A stretch of 6,313 nucleotides of DNA, from NCBI GenBank assembly GCA_946885645.1, contig CAMPGU010000243.1, forward strand, positions 1 to 6,313, written 5' to 3'. Below the pieces are notes generated by a model. The model did no database searches. It had not been told where the DNA came from and was given only the letters and a program-made list of their open reading frames with translations. Within the stretch, counting starts at the first letter, position 1, and each line of letters begins with the position of its first letter. Both the position numbers and the translations under genes were made by a program. This document shows, piece after piece, positions 1 through 6,310 of this stretch. The stretch comes from an uncultured Haloferula sp. GTDB lineage: Bacteria > Verrucomicrobiota > Verrucomicrobiae > Verrucomicrobiales > Akkermansiaceae.

Positions 1-67
1 AACGAGGCGGGAGCGATTCTCCCGGCCGTGCTGGCCGGAAGAATCCAAACCCGATCGGGAGAAGGGC
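1..67. promoter_or_regulatory. Non-coding segment with overlapping inverted repeats, possible 3' end structure of the sugar operon
   Basis: This stretch follows the stop codon of the minus-strand oxidoreductase gene. It contains a long imperfect hairpin: GATTCT (15-20) pairs with AGAATC (40-45), one C/A mismatch follows, then CCGGCC (22-27) pairs with GGCCGG (33-38) around a 5-nt loop. A second, competing hairpin uses GGGAG (9-13) and CTCCC (19-23). A perfect 10-bp palindrome CCCGATCGGG lies at 50-59, directly after the gene. No run of T follows the hairpins in the minus direction, so this is not a textbook intrinsic terminator. It could be a Rho-type or stabilising 3' structure, or belong to a neighbour outside the window. 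The pairing is seen directly; the role is inferred. Confidence 0.45.
15..45 (-). terminator. Candidate terminator-like hairpin downstream of the oxidoreductase gene
   Basis: The stem has 6 bp, a single mismatch (C21/A39) and another 6 bp, closing a 5-nt loop at 28-32. The inner stem is entirely G/C. It lies about 23 nt beyond the stop codon of the last gene of the minus-strand operon, where a terminator is expected. The absence of a U-tract on the minus-strand transcript argues against classical intrinsic termination; it may instead protect the mRNA 3' end. Confidence 0.4.
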
Positions 68-1222
68 CTAAGCCTTCTTCACCTCCACCCATTGGCCCGT
101 CTTGGCAGACTCAAGTACGGCGTCGCAGACGTATTGCGTGCCGAGCGCGTGACGGAAGTCCGGATAGCGCTTCTCGGCCTCCGGGTCATCGAGGGATTTG
201 AAGAACTCCGCGAGCTCGTGCGTGAAGGAGTGCTCGTAGCCGAGGCAGAGGCCCGGGACCCACCAATTGCCCGAGTAGGGATGGTCTCCGTCGGTCGCGT
301 GGATATTGGTCCAGCCGCGGCGGTCGCCGGGGACGCCATGGTCGAAGTAAGACAGGTAATTGAGGTCGTGGAGGTCCCAAGCCAGGGACTTCTTCTCGCC
401 GTTGATCTCGAAGGTGTAGAGGGCCTTGTGGCCGCGGGCGTAGCGGGTGCTTTCGAAGATCGCCAGCGAACCGTTTTCAAAGCGGGCGAGGAAGGCGCAG
501 GCATCGTCGATGGTCACCGCCTGCTTTTCGCCGGTGGCGGTATGCACGCGCTCCTTGATGAAGGTTTCCGTCATCGCGGAGACGGAGACGATATCCCCGT
601 TGATCCAGCGGGCGGTATCGATGCAGTGCGCCAGCAGGTCGCCGGTGACGCCGGAACCGGCCGCGGCGGCATCGAGACGCCAAAGTCCCGCGCCACCCTG
701 GGGCAATTCTTCGGAGATTGTCCAGTCCTGGAGGAAATTCGCGCGGTAGTGGAAGACGCGGCCGAGTTCGCCGGCATCCACGATATTCTTCGCGAGCGTG
801 ACGGCGGGCAGGAAGCGGTAGTTGTACCACACCAGGTTCGGCAGGCCGGATGCCTCCACCGCCTTCACCATCTCCTCGCCCTGCGTGCCGTTCAAAGCGA
901 GCGGCTTCTCGCAGAGGATCATCTTGCCGTGCTTGATGCACTCCAGCGCGATCTCCGCATGCGAGTCATTCGGCGTGCAGATATCGACGGCGTCGATGTC
1001 CTCCCGGGCGACGAGCTTGCGCCAGTCGGTCTCGTAAGAGGCGTAGCCCCATTTCTCCGCGAATGCCTTCACCTTCGCTTCGTCGCGCCCGCACACCGCC
1101 TGGCGGACCGGCACATGCGTGGTATCGAAGAAGTGCGATAGCTGGGAATAAGCATTCGAGTGGGTGCGGCCCATGAAGCCGTAACCGATGAGACCGATGC
1201 GGATTTCTTTCTTTTCAGACAT
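68..1222 (-). CDS. Gfo/Idh/MocA family NAD(P)-dependent sugar dehydrogenase, levoglucosan-dehydrogenase-like
   Basis: A 384-residue cytoplasmic oxidoreductase that probably oxidises a hydroxyl of a pyranose or related polyol to a ketone using NAD(P)+. The N-terminal Rossmann domain shows the nucleotide-binding GYGFMG loop (residues 13-18), the conserved [11 protein letters not shown] strand-turn (about 80-90) and the family EKP motif (105-107) with the catalytic lysine 106. YNYRF (133-137) and the C-terminal substrate-domain signature [13 protein letters not shown] (194-206), with D195, H199 and D202, follow. LQDW (164-167), the aromatic HPY...WW segment (314-321) and the GYEHSF stretch (329-334) recall levoglucosan dehydrogenase, which forms a 3-keto-sugar; this is from memory of the family, so the substrate is not assigned. 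The ATG at 1222 was chosen because the nucleotide-binding fold begins right after it, AGGA lies just upstream, and an upstream extension would run into the preceding gene. It starts 14 nt after the TIM-barrel gene stop and is probably the last gene of the operon. Confidence 0.93.
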   Translation of the reverse strand: MSEKKEIRIGLIGYGFMGRTHSNAYSQLSHFFDTTHVPVRQAVCGRDEAKVKAFAEKWGYASYETDWRKLVAREDIDAVDICTPNDSHAEIALECIKHGKMILCEKPLALNGTQGEEMVKAVEASGLPNLVWYNYRFLPAVTLAKNIVDAGELGRVFHYRANFLQDWTISEELPQGGAGLWRLDAAAAGSGVTGDLLAHCIDTARWINGDIVSVSAMTETFIKERVHTATGEKQAVTIDDACAFLARFENGSLAIFESTRYARGHKALYTFEINGEKKSLAWDLHDLNYLSYFDHGVPGDRRGWTNIHATDGDHPYSGNWWVPGLCLGYEHSFTHELAEFFKSLDDPEAEKRYPDFRHALGTQYVCDAVLESAKTGQWVEVKKA

Positions 1223-1236
1223 GATTCCTGGGGTTG

Positions 1237-2238
1237 TTAGAGGGCTTCGTCCACCTTGACCATCGCGCCGAGGATGGTGTTCCAAGTTTCGCCCTTCTCG
1301 AGGGTCTCGTTCGGGAACATGCAGCCATCCCAGCAGATGTGCTTGATTCCGCGCTCGGCGGCACCTTCCAGCCAGATGGCGGAGCACTTGGCGATGTCCA
1401 GCTTTCCGTTCGGATCATCCGCAGGGCAGTGGCGGCCGGTCTTGTCGTGCGAGCCGGTACCGTGGACCGAGCCGTCGTTCTGGGCGACGTGGAAATCGAT
1501 CGTCCACGGGCGCAGGGCGTCGGTAAGGATCTTATAGGCGGGCCAGAATTCCTCGTCGCTGTAGCCTTCCTTCAGAAGGGCAGCCTCTGGCGCATTGTAG
1601 CCCATCAGGTAAAGGTAGGTGTGCGCGAGGTCGGCTTGGAAACCCACCACTCCGGGCATCGCGGTGGCTTCCAGCGTGTCAATCATCGCCTTCCAGGAAT
1701 GCATGCCGCCCCAGCAGATCTCGCCTTCCGCGGCCAGCCGTTCGCCATGCTGTTCGGCGATCCTTCCTGCCTCGCGCCAGGTTTCCGCGATCTTGCGGGT
1801 GTTGCCTGCCGGGTCTTCCGCCCAATCATGGACGCCGCCGGCGGAGTCGATGCGGATGATACCATACTCGCGGACGCCGTGCGCCTTGAGAATGTCCGCG
1901 ATGCGGCAAGCCTTCTCGACGGCGAGCACGAAGTTCTTCCGATCCTGCTCCGGGCCGAAGGCACTGCCACCCACGGTGCCGGGCCAGATCGGTGCGACCA
2001 GCGAACCGACCTTCAAGCCATGGCCGGCGATTTTGTCGGCCATCCTCTTGAGATCATCTTCGGAGGCATCCGGATCCGTGTGCGGGTGGAAAAGGAAAAT
2101 GTCCACGCCGTCGAACTTGCGACCCTTCACCTCTGCGGCGTGGGTCAGCTCGAGCATGCGGTCGAGCGAGATCGGCGGGTGGTCGGTGCCCGGCTCTTTT
2201 CCGACGAGACCGGGCCACATGGCATTGTGAAGTTTCAT
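1237..2238 (-). CDS. Sugar isomerase/epimerase-like TIM-barrel protein (xylose isomerase-like / AP endonuclease 2 family)
   Basis: A 333-residue protein of the xylose-isomerase-like TIM-barrel superfamily, typical of metal-dependent sugar isomerases, epimerases and keto-sugar eliminases or dehydratases. Alternating strand/helix segments run throughout: [12 protein letters not shown] (42-53), [11 protein letters not shown] (75-85), [10 protein letters not shown] (125-134), EICWGGMHS (173-181), [10 protein letters not shown] (197-206), [11 protein letters not shown] (245-255) and HICWDGCMF (300-308). Probable metal ligands are E173, D203 and H250, with D304 or a histidine of the H259/H264/H270 cluster as the fourth; these come from position at strand ends, not from a structure. 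No signal peptide is seen. It starts 18 nt after the cupin gene stop and ends 14 nt before the oxidoreductase, so it is translated in the same operon. Partnership with a Gfo/Idh/MocA dehydrogenase suggests a keto-sugar as substrate, by analogy with inositol dehydratase (IolE) or 3-keto-sugar enzymes. It is not close to classical XylA, which is longer. Exact reaction unknown. Confidence 0.85.
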   Translation of the reverse strand: MKLHNAMWPGLVGKEPGTDHPPISLDRMLELTHAAEVKGRKFDGVDIFLFHPHTDPDASEDDLKRMADKIAGHGLKVGSLVAPIWPGTVGGSAFGPEQDRKNFVLAVEKACRIADILKAHGVREYGIIRIDSAGGVHDWAEDPAGNTRKIAETWREAGRIAEQHGERLAAEGEICWGGMHSWKAMIDTLEATAMPGVVGFQADLAHTYLYLMGYNAPEAALLKEGYSDEEFWPAYKILTDALRPWTIDFHVAQNDGSVHGTGSHDKTGRHCPADDPNGKLDIAKCSAIWLEGAAERGIKHICWDGCMFPNETLEKGETWNTILGAMVKVDEAL

Positions 2239-2256
2239 AGCTTGGGTTGGTTGAAA

Positions 2257-3522
2257 TTACCTGGCGTTCTTGTAGGCACCCATCGCCGGGGCGTCCGGGT
2301 TCACCTCCGGGCCGAAGTAGCGCAGGGCCACCAGCGGCTCGGTATCGGAGGTATTCCTGAACGTAACCCCCTCCTTCGCGGCAGCTTCCGTGCAGAAGAA
2401 TTCGTCCTGCGAGAGCTCGTTGAAGCGCAGCAGCTTCGGGCAGTTCAAACGCAGCTTGTTGGCGGAACCCTCGCCCTGCACGACGATCAGGGAGTAGGCC
2501 CCCTTGTCCTTGATGGTGACGCTCTGGCCGGGCTCCACGGTCAGCTCCTTGGCGGTGAAATACTGGAAGCCGTCCACCTTGCCGTAAACGATCCACTTGT
2601 CGTGGTAACCCTCGCCCTTCTCGGCGGTCACGGGCTCCAGGTAGTGGTTGTCCTTGAAGTTCGGGTCGGTGTTCTTCTCCCAATCGAGCTGATCGACGAT
2701 GAAATCGATATCCTGGTGCTTGTCCTCGGGCATGTCCTTCACGAGGAGCGACCAGGGCACCTCGCGGCCCTCCACGAGGTTCTGATACATGCCGAAGACA
2801 TCCGAACCCCACTGGGGCTCGTAGGTGCAGAGCGAGCCAGGCGCGTGGAGGATGCAGGGATCGATCAGCCAGCCGGTTCCTACCTTCAGGCGATAGGCCT
2901 TCGAGAGATCCAGGATGCCGTTCTCGCCCTTGTTCCAGTTCGCGATGCACTTGCGCACCTGATCGCGCGTGGTGCCGGGCTCGAAGCCCATGAAGGTGTA
3001 GGGGAAATTGTTCCCCACGTTGTTGTGCTGCGGCGGGAAGTAATAGGATTCCGGCTTGCCCTCCTGCCCCACCAGCGCGGCCTGCTCCGCGCTCTGGTGC
3101 ATGTGGTGGGGGATCGGTCCCATGTTGTCGAAGAACTTCGAATAAACGGGCCACTTGCCGTACTTGTCCCAGAGGGTTTGGCCGATGATCAGCGCGCCGC
3201 ATTCGGCGATCGCCTCCCTCAGCGTGAAACGCTCCTTGCCGGCCACGATGTAGGAAAGCCCCTCGTCGCAATCCCGGCCTTCGTTGGCCGTTTCCGTGGT
3301 CGATCCGAACCAGCGCTCGTCGATGCCGCCGCGGTTCAGGCCGTAAGCATAGGTATCGTCCGGGTGGAGCTTGATGCGGAGGCCCGGCTGCAGGAAGGAT
3401 CGCGGCACCCAGGTGGGCGAGAGGCGGAGGAGACCGCCGGTTTCTTCGAGGTGGGCTTCCACGGCGGCGCGGATGCTGCCGCTGCGGGTGGTCAGGTCTT
3501 GGACGATGCGGGGATGACTCAT
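2257..3522 (-). CDS. Type I phosphomannose isomerase-like cupin protein
   Basis: A 421-residue protein with features of type I mannose-6-phosphate isomerase, a zinc-dependent bicupin that interconverts aldose and ketose. Visible motifs are KLHPDDTYAYG (51-61), recalling the PMI QVHPDD signature, HHMH (139-142), GKPESYYF (155-162), recalling the PMI HKPEM/GKTE segment with its glutamate ligand, and DPCILHAPG (221-229) followed by EPQWGSDVF (235-243), recalling PMI HA.G...E.Q..SD. A plausible metal set is H140, H142, E158 and H226, with the usual PMI Gln replaced by His. A second cupin-like half follows: WIVYGKVDGFQYF (310-322), a glycine-bounded turn VEPGQSVTI (329-337) and VVQGEGS (347-353). 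The ATG at 3522 was preferred over a TTG at 3564 that would overlap the preceding gene; the ribosome binding site is weak. It lies 23 nt after the mutarotase-like gene. Probable aldose/ketose isomerase or sugar-binding cupin; substrate unknown, and phosphate need not be involved. Confidence 0.78.
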   Translation of the reverse strand: MSHPRIVQDLTTRSGSIRAAVEAHLEETGGLLRLSPTWVPRSFLQPGLRIKLHPDDTYAYGLNRGGIDERWFGSTTETANEGRDCDEGLSYIVAGKERFTLREAIAECGALIIGQTLWDKYGKWPVYSKFFDNMGPIPHHMHQSAEQAALVGQEGKPESYYFPPQHNNVGNNFPYTFMGFEPGTTRDQVRKCIANWNKGENGILDLSKAYRLKVGTGWLIDPCILHAPGSLCTYEPQWGSDVFGMYQNLVEGREVPWSLLVKDMPEDKHQDIDFIVDQLDWEKNTDPNFKDNHYLEPVTAEKGEGYHDKWIVYGKVDGFQYFTAKELTVEPGQSVTIKDKGAYSLIVVQGEGSANKLRLNCPKLLRFNELSQDEFFCTEAAAKEGVTFRNTSDTEPLVALRYFGPEVNPDAPAMGAYKNAR

Positions 3523-3545
3523 TGACTTGGGTAGATGCCTTGATG

Positions 3546-4649
3546 TTAGAGGACGAAATTCCAATCGAGGGAGGTCTCGACGCTCGCGCCGGATTCGCCC
3601 GTGACGGCCACTTTTCCCGGACCGGCGGGACGGATCGACGTCACCATGCCGAAGTCTCCCGGCACGGCGACCGCGGCCTGGAGGATACGCAGGGACACCG
3701 TCTCGTTTTCAGTGAATGTGCGCGCGGTCGGGATGCCCAGATCCTTCAAACGGTCCTCGCGGGAAACCTCCACGCCGTCGCAGAAATGGGAGCAGACCTC
3801 CTCGATACCCAGGCGTCCGAAGTGCCGGCCGCTCCAGGGTTCGCCGTGGCGGCCGCCGTTCGAAATCCAGAAAAGCGTCGCGGGGAAATCCGCGGGATTC
3901 TTGAGGGATAACCACACGTAGCCGTCGAGCACCGCCGCCGACCACGCGAAGGGCTGCTCCTCCGTGGACGGCTCCGCCACCATCATTACCAGATCGTCGT
4001 AGCCCTGGCGGGCCGGAAATCTGGTGAGATCGGTCGTGCCTCCCGCGGCAAGCGGCACCGCGCGGAGGTCGGTGAATCCGGCACCGCCCTTTAAAGCGCC
4101 ATATTCGCGGTTCAGGGGATTCGAGAACATCCCGGGATAGACCGAGGCCCAGCGGAAAGGCGAGACGCTCACCCGGCCACCGCCATCCGGCAGGAAAGAG
4201 AAATCGAGGATCGGGTGGTTCCCGTAGCTGTAGCGGCCCCTGGCACCGGAAATACGGTGCTCGCAGTAAATGGCGCACTCCCCCTCCTTGAGGGAAATGA
4301 TCTTTTCCAGCCAGCCGCCGGAATCCGGATCATCCATGCCCAGGTGTAGCATCTCCGCCCCCCCTGCCACGATCTTCCACCCGGCATTGGCCGATGAGCC
4401 GTGAGGAGGGGCGTCCTTCTGCGGACCGAAAGGAAAACAGAGGAAATCCCCGCGCAGGATCTTGAGCAGCTCCGGCAGGCTTTCATCCACCTCGTCCGGA
4501 GTCCACGGAGCCAAGGCATAGGGAGAGACGCTGCGCCCTTCCAAGTGGAACTCCACCGGCGCGAGATGCCCTCCCCGGGACGTCACCTTGAGGCTAACCC
4601 GGTCATGGGATAGACACCAGCAAGGTTCACCGTGGGTGACGTCGTTCAT
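3546..4649 (-). CDS. Putative aldose 1-epimerase (galactose mutarotase)-like protein
   Basis: A 367-residue protein that I recognise only by fold-like pattern. It is rich in short beta-strand segments, with no signal peptide or membrane segment. Three spots resemble the mutarotase active site: an FPFG...HG region (72-84, with H83), a second histidine in NHPILDF (144-150, H145) and a late glutamate in GIEEV (281-285). In known aldose 1-epimerases two histidines and a C-terminal glutamate act at the anomeric carbon, in this order. RGDFLCFPFG (66-75) also resembles the family's typical entry. If correct, it interconverts alpha and beta anomers, or binds a sugar, for the downstream enzymes. It is the first gene of the minus-strand operon; the ATG at 4649 has no clear Shine-Dalgarno. 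The neighbourhood supports a sugar-related role, but a non-catalytic mutarotase-fold protein is possible. Confidence 0.6.
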   Translation of the reverse strand: MNDVTHGEPCWCLSHDRVSLKVTSRGGHLAPVEFHLEGRSVSPYALAPWTPDEVDESLPELLKILRGDFLCFPFGPQKDAPPHGSSANAGWKIVAGGAEMLHLGMDDPDSGGWLEKIISLKEGECAIYCEHRISGARGRYSYGNHPILDFSFLPDGGGRVSVSPFRWASVYPGMFSNPLNREYGALKGGAGFTDLRAVPLAAGGTTDLTRFPARQGYDDLVMMVAEPSTEEQPFAWSAAVLDGYVWLSLKNPADFPATLFWISNGGRHGEPWSGRHFGRLGIEEVCSHFCDGVEVSREDRLKDLGIPTARTFTENETVSLRILQAAVAVPGDFGMVTSIRPAGPGKVAVTGESGASVETSLDWNFVL

Positions 4650-4755
4650 CGGAGGGCGCGATTCAGAAAAAATCTCACAAAAACGGAAGCAAAATCACAT
4701 CCTGACGAAAATTGGAATCGCCGCCCCCGGCTCCGGCCATTAGGGATGCGCCACC
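4650..4755. promoter_or_regulatory. Divergent intergenic region with phased A-tracts, presumed shared promoter/operator
   Basis: This 106-nt gap separates the minus-strand operon from the plus-strand epimerase gene, so promoters for both must lie here or inside the flanking genes. Its middle (about 4661-4720) is markedly AT-rich against GC-rich surroundings. A-runs occur at 4667-4672, 4679-4683, 4691-4694 and 4708-4711; the first three are centred about 11.5 nt apart, near one helical turn, which predicts intrinsic curvature. AAAATC recurs at 4669-4674 and 4691-4696, each followed by a CACA/ACAT-like tail, 22 nt apart. No convincing -35/-10 pair or palindromic operator could be assigned. The layout is seen; the regulatory role is inferred from position. 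Confidence 0.6.
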
Positions 4756-5598
4756 ATGAAAATCGGCTTCAACCTGCTCCTCTGGACCCCGGCCCTTCAG
4801 GAAGACCAGTTCCATCTCCTTTCTTCCCTCAAAGGTGCCGGCTACGATGGCGTGGAGCTGCCGATCTTTTCCGCGGATGCGGCTCATTACGAAAAGGTGG
4901 GAAACGCCCTGCGCGATCAAGGTCTCCGCTCCACCGCCGTGACCGTGATTCCGGATGAAGCCACCAGCCCCATCAGCCCGGAGGCCTCGCACCGCGCCGC
5001 TGCCGTGGATTATTTGAAGGGCATCGTGGACTCCTGCCACGCCGCCGGCACGGAAATCCTGATGGGCCCCTACCACCAGCCCCTCGGCGTTTTCTCCGGA
5101 AACGGCCCGACCAAGGACGAGTGGAACCGCGCCGCCGAAGTCCACCGCGAAGTCGCGGAATACGCCCAACAGGCGGGCGTGAAGCTCGTCATCGAGTGGT
5201 TGAACCGCTTCGAGTGCTACTTCATCACCACCATGCAGCAGGGGGCTGACTACGCGGCGCTGGTGGACCACCCGAACTTCACCACCATGTTCGACACCTT
5301 CCACGCGAACATCGAGGAAAAGAACCCTGCCGCGTCCCTGCGCAAGCACATCAAGAGCGTGGGTCACGTGCACATCTCGGAAAACGACCGCGGCACCCCC
5401 GGCACTGGCCACGCACAGATCCGCGAGAGCATCGACGTGCTGAAGGAGGAAGACTACCAGGGCTGGCTGACAATCGAAGCTTTCGGCCGCGCCCTGCCGG
5501 AACTCGCCGCCGCCACCCGTGTCTGGCGCGATCTCTTCCCCGCTCCGGAAGAAGTTTACACCAAGGGGATCGCGTACATCCGCGAGTGCCTGGGGTAA
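4756..5598 (+). CDS. D-tagatose/D-psicose 3-epimerase family TIM-barrel sugar epimerase
   Basis: A 280-residue metal-dependent TIM barrel of the ketose 3-epimerase / hydroxypyruvate isomerase-like group. The family signature is well preserved: IEWLNRFE (146-153), FDTFHANIEE (179-188), GHVHISENDR (203-212) and IEAFG (240-244). These align by eye with the Pseudomonas cichorii D-tagatose 3-epimerase segments VVNRFE, LDTFHMNIEE, GHFHLGEANR and MEPF. Predicted metal ligands are E147, D180, H206 and E241; E153, H183 and R212 match known substrate-binding positions. E147 and E241 are the usual pair that moves protons at C3. The length fits the family (about 290). AGGGA lies 9 nt upstream of the ATG at 4756. 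Known members epimerise free ketoses (tagatose, psicose, fructose) at C3, but the substrate here may be a keto-sugar made by the neighbouring dehydrogenase. It is divergent from the operon, suggesting co-regulation. Assignment to the family is strong; the substrate is inferred. Confidence 0.88.
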   Translation: MKIGFNLLLWTPALQEDQFHLLSSLKGAGYDGVELPIFSADAAHYEKVGNALRDQGLRSTAVTVIPDEATSPISPEASHRAAAVDYLKGIVDSCHAAGTEILMGPYHQPLGVFSGNGPTKDEWNRAAEVHREVAEYAQQAGVKLVIEWLNRFECYFITTMQQGADYAALVDHPNFTTMFDTFHANIEEKNPAASLRKHIKSVGHVHISENDRGTPGTGHAQIRESIDVLKEEDYQGWLTIEAFGRALPELAAATRVWRDLFPAPEEVYTKGIAYIRECLG

Positions 5599-5665
5599 GG
5601 CGGCTGCAGTCGCACGAGCGCTCAAGCACCGCAACTGCCTAGGAAAGGGACTCTTGCCTCCCGGC
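5599..5665. other. Intergenic spacer with small palindromes between epimerase and upp
   Basis: This 67-nt spacer holds a 14-bp near-palindrome GCGGCTGCAGTCGC (5600-5613, one mismatched pair), a perfect 8-bp palindrome GAGCGCTC (5616-5623), the 6-bp palindrome CCTAGG (5638-5643) and a GCAGT/ACTGC pair (5606-5610 with 5634-5638). There is no T-run typical of an intrinsic terminator and no recognisable -35/-10 promoter. It may end the epimerase transcript or carry a upp promoter; neither is shown. Confidence 0.3.
5641..5650 (+). promoter_or_regulatory. Possible ribosome binding site for upp
   Basis: AGGAAAGGGA is the only purine-rich, Shine-Dalgarno-like stretch ahead of the ATG at 5666, but its 15-nt spacing is long. 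A second candidate, AGGGAG at 5683-5688, lies inside the called gene and would sit too close to the in-frame GTG at 5690. The start of upp is therefore uncertain by eight codons. Confidence 0.3.
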
Positions 5666-6310
5666 ATGGATCGCGCTTCTCTAGGGAGCGTGGTTCATGT
5701 TGTCAGTCACCCTCTTGTTCAGGCCGAGTTGACCGGTCTGCGTAGGCGGAATTGTCCGGGTCCTGAGTTCCGCCAGCGGCTGCGCCGGATCGCCTCGCTG
5801 ATGGTGCCGGCGGTCACCGCGGACCTCTCCACGCACGTGACCAGCTGCGAGACGCCTCTGGAGGTGACCAGCGGGGTGGAAATCACCCGCCGCATCATCC
5901 TGACACCCGTCCTGCGGGCCGGCTTGGGGTTTCTCGATGGCTTCTTCGACCTGCTTCCGGATGCCGCCGTGGCGCACATTGGCCTGGCCCGGAACGAGGA
6001 GACCCTGAAACCCGAGCCTTACTACATCAAGACCCCGCCGATCCTCGCGGAGAGCGAGGTCATCGTGCTCGATCCCATGCTCGCGACCGGCGGCTCGGCG
6101 GTGGAGGCGGTACAGCGGCTCACGGAGCTGGGGGCCACCCGCCTGCGCTTCGCGTGCCTGGTCGCCGCGCCGGAGGGGCTGGCGACCTTCGAGGCCGCTT
6201 GGCCGGAAGTGCCGGTTTTCACCGCTGCCATCGACCGGGGACTGAACGATCGCGGCTACATCCTGCCCGGCTTGGGAGATGCGGGTGACCGCCTTTTCGG
6301 AACGGCCTGA
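5666..6310 (+). CDS. upp: Uracil phosphoribosyltransferase
   Basis: This cytoplasmic pyrimidine-salvage enzyme converts uracil and PRPP to UMP and pyrophosphate. From the ATG at 5666 it has 214 residues, close to the about 208 of the Escherichia coli enzyme. Diagnostic motifs are intact: HPLV (15-18) near the N-terminus, PVLRAGLGFLDG (81-92), ARNEET (108-113), the PRPP-binding loop DPMLATGGS (136-144), AAPEG (167-171) and the uracil-binding GYILPGLGDAGDRLFGT (197-213). The segment after the N-terminal helix reads MVPAVTADL (46-54) where many homologues have a YEAT-like sequence, a modest divergence. An in-frame GTG at 5690 would give a 206-residue protein beginning closer to the E. coli start; AGGGAG sits only 1 nt before it, so I keep the ATG, with AGGAAAGGGA at 5641-5650 a rather distant possible binding site. 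It follows the epimerase on the same strand by 67 nt but has no evident functional tie to the sugar genes. Confidence 0.95.
   Translation: MDRASLGSVVHVVSHPLVQAELTGLRRRNCPGPEFRQRLRRIASLMVPAVTADLSTHVTSCETPLEVTSGVEITRRIILTPVLRAGLGFLDGFFDLLPDAAVAHIGLARNEETLKPEPYYIKTPPILAESEVIVLDPMLATGGSAVEAVQRLTELGATRLRFACLVAAPEGLATFEAAWPEVPVFTAAIDRGLNDRGYILPGLGDAGDRLFGTA

Noticed and set aside
92..1141. A 349-codon plus-strand open frame antisense to the oxidoreductase gene
   Set aside because: The opposite strand encodes a clear Gfo/Idh/MocA protein; this frame shows no motifs and fits a GC-rich antisense shadow.
1223..1387. A 55-residue N-terminal extension of the oxidoreductase
   Set aside because: It would overlap the end of the TIM-barrel gene, and the extension (Arg/His rich) has no family resemblance; the ATG at 1222 places the Rossmann fold at the normal position.
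1234..3525. A 763-codon open frame on the plus strand, antisense to the TIM-barrel and cupin genes
   Set aside because: It lies opposite two genes with clear family motifs and short operon spacing. Its translation is rich in Val, Leu, Gly, Arg, His and Ala with no recognisable domain, as expected for the antisense frame of GC-rich codons.
3523..3564. A TTG start adding 14 residues to the PMI-like protein
   Set aside because: It would overlap the preceding gene and uses a rarer start codon; the ATG at 3522 gives normal operon spacing.
4748..4758. GCGCCACCATG before the epimerase looks like a eukaryotic Kozak sequence
   Set aside because: The operon layout, AGGGA upstream and gene content are bacterial; the match is coincidental.
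68..5598. Assignment of the locus as a standard myo-inositol (iol) operon
   Set aside because: The cupin resembles phosphomannose isomerase rather than IolB, the plus-strand barrel resembles D-tagatose 3-epimerase, and IolC, IolD and IolJ equivalents are absent from the window.
5519..5665. A longer upp starting from GTG at 5519
   Set aside because: The added 49 residues overlap the epimerase gene and have no counterpart in uracil phosphoribosyltransferases.
4675..5667. A 330-codon minus-strand open frame antisense to the epimerase gene
   Set aside because: The plus strand carries all epimerase catalytic motifs, and the antisense product has no recognisable domain.
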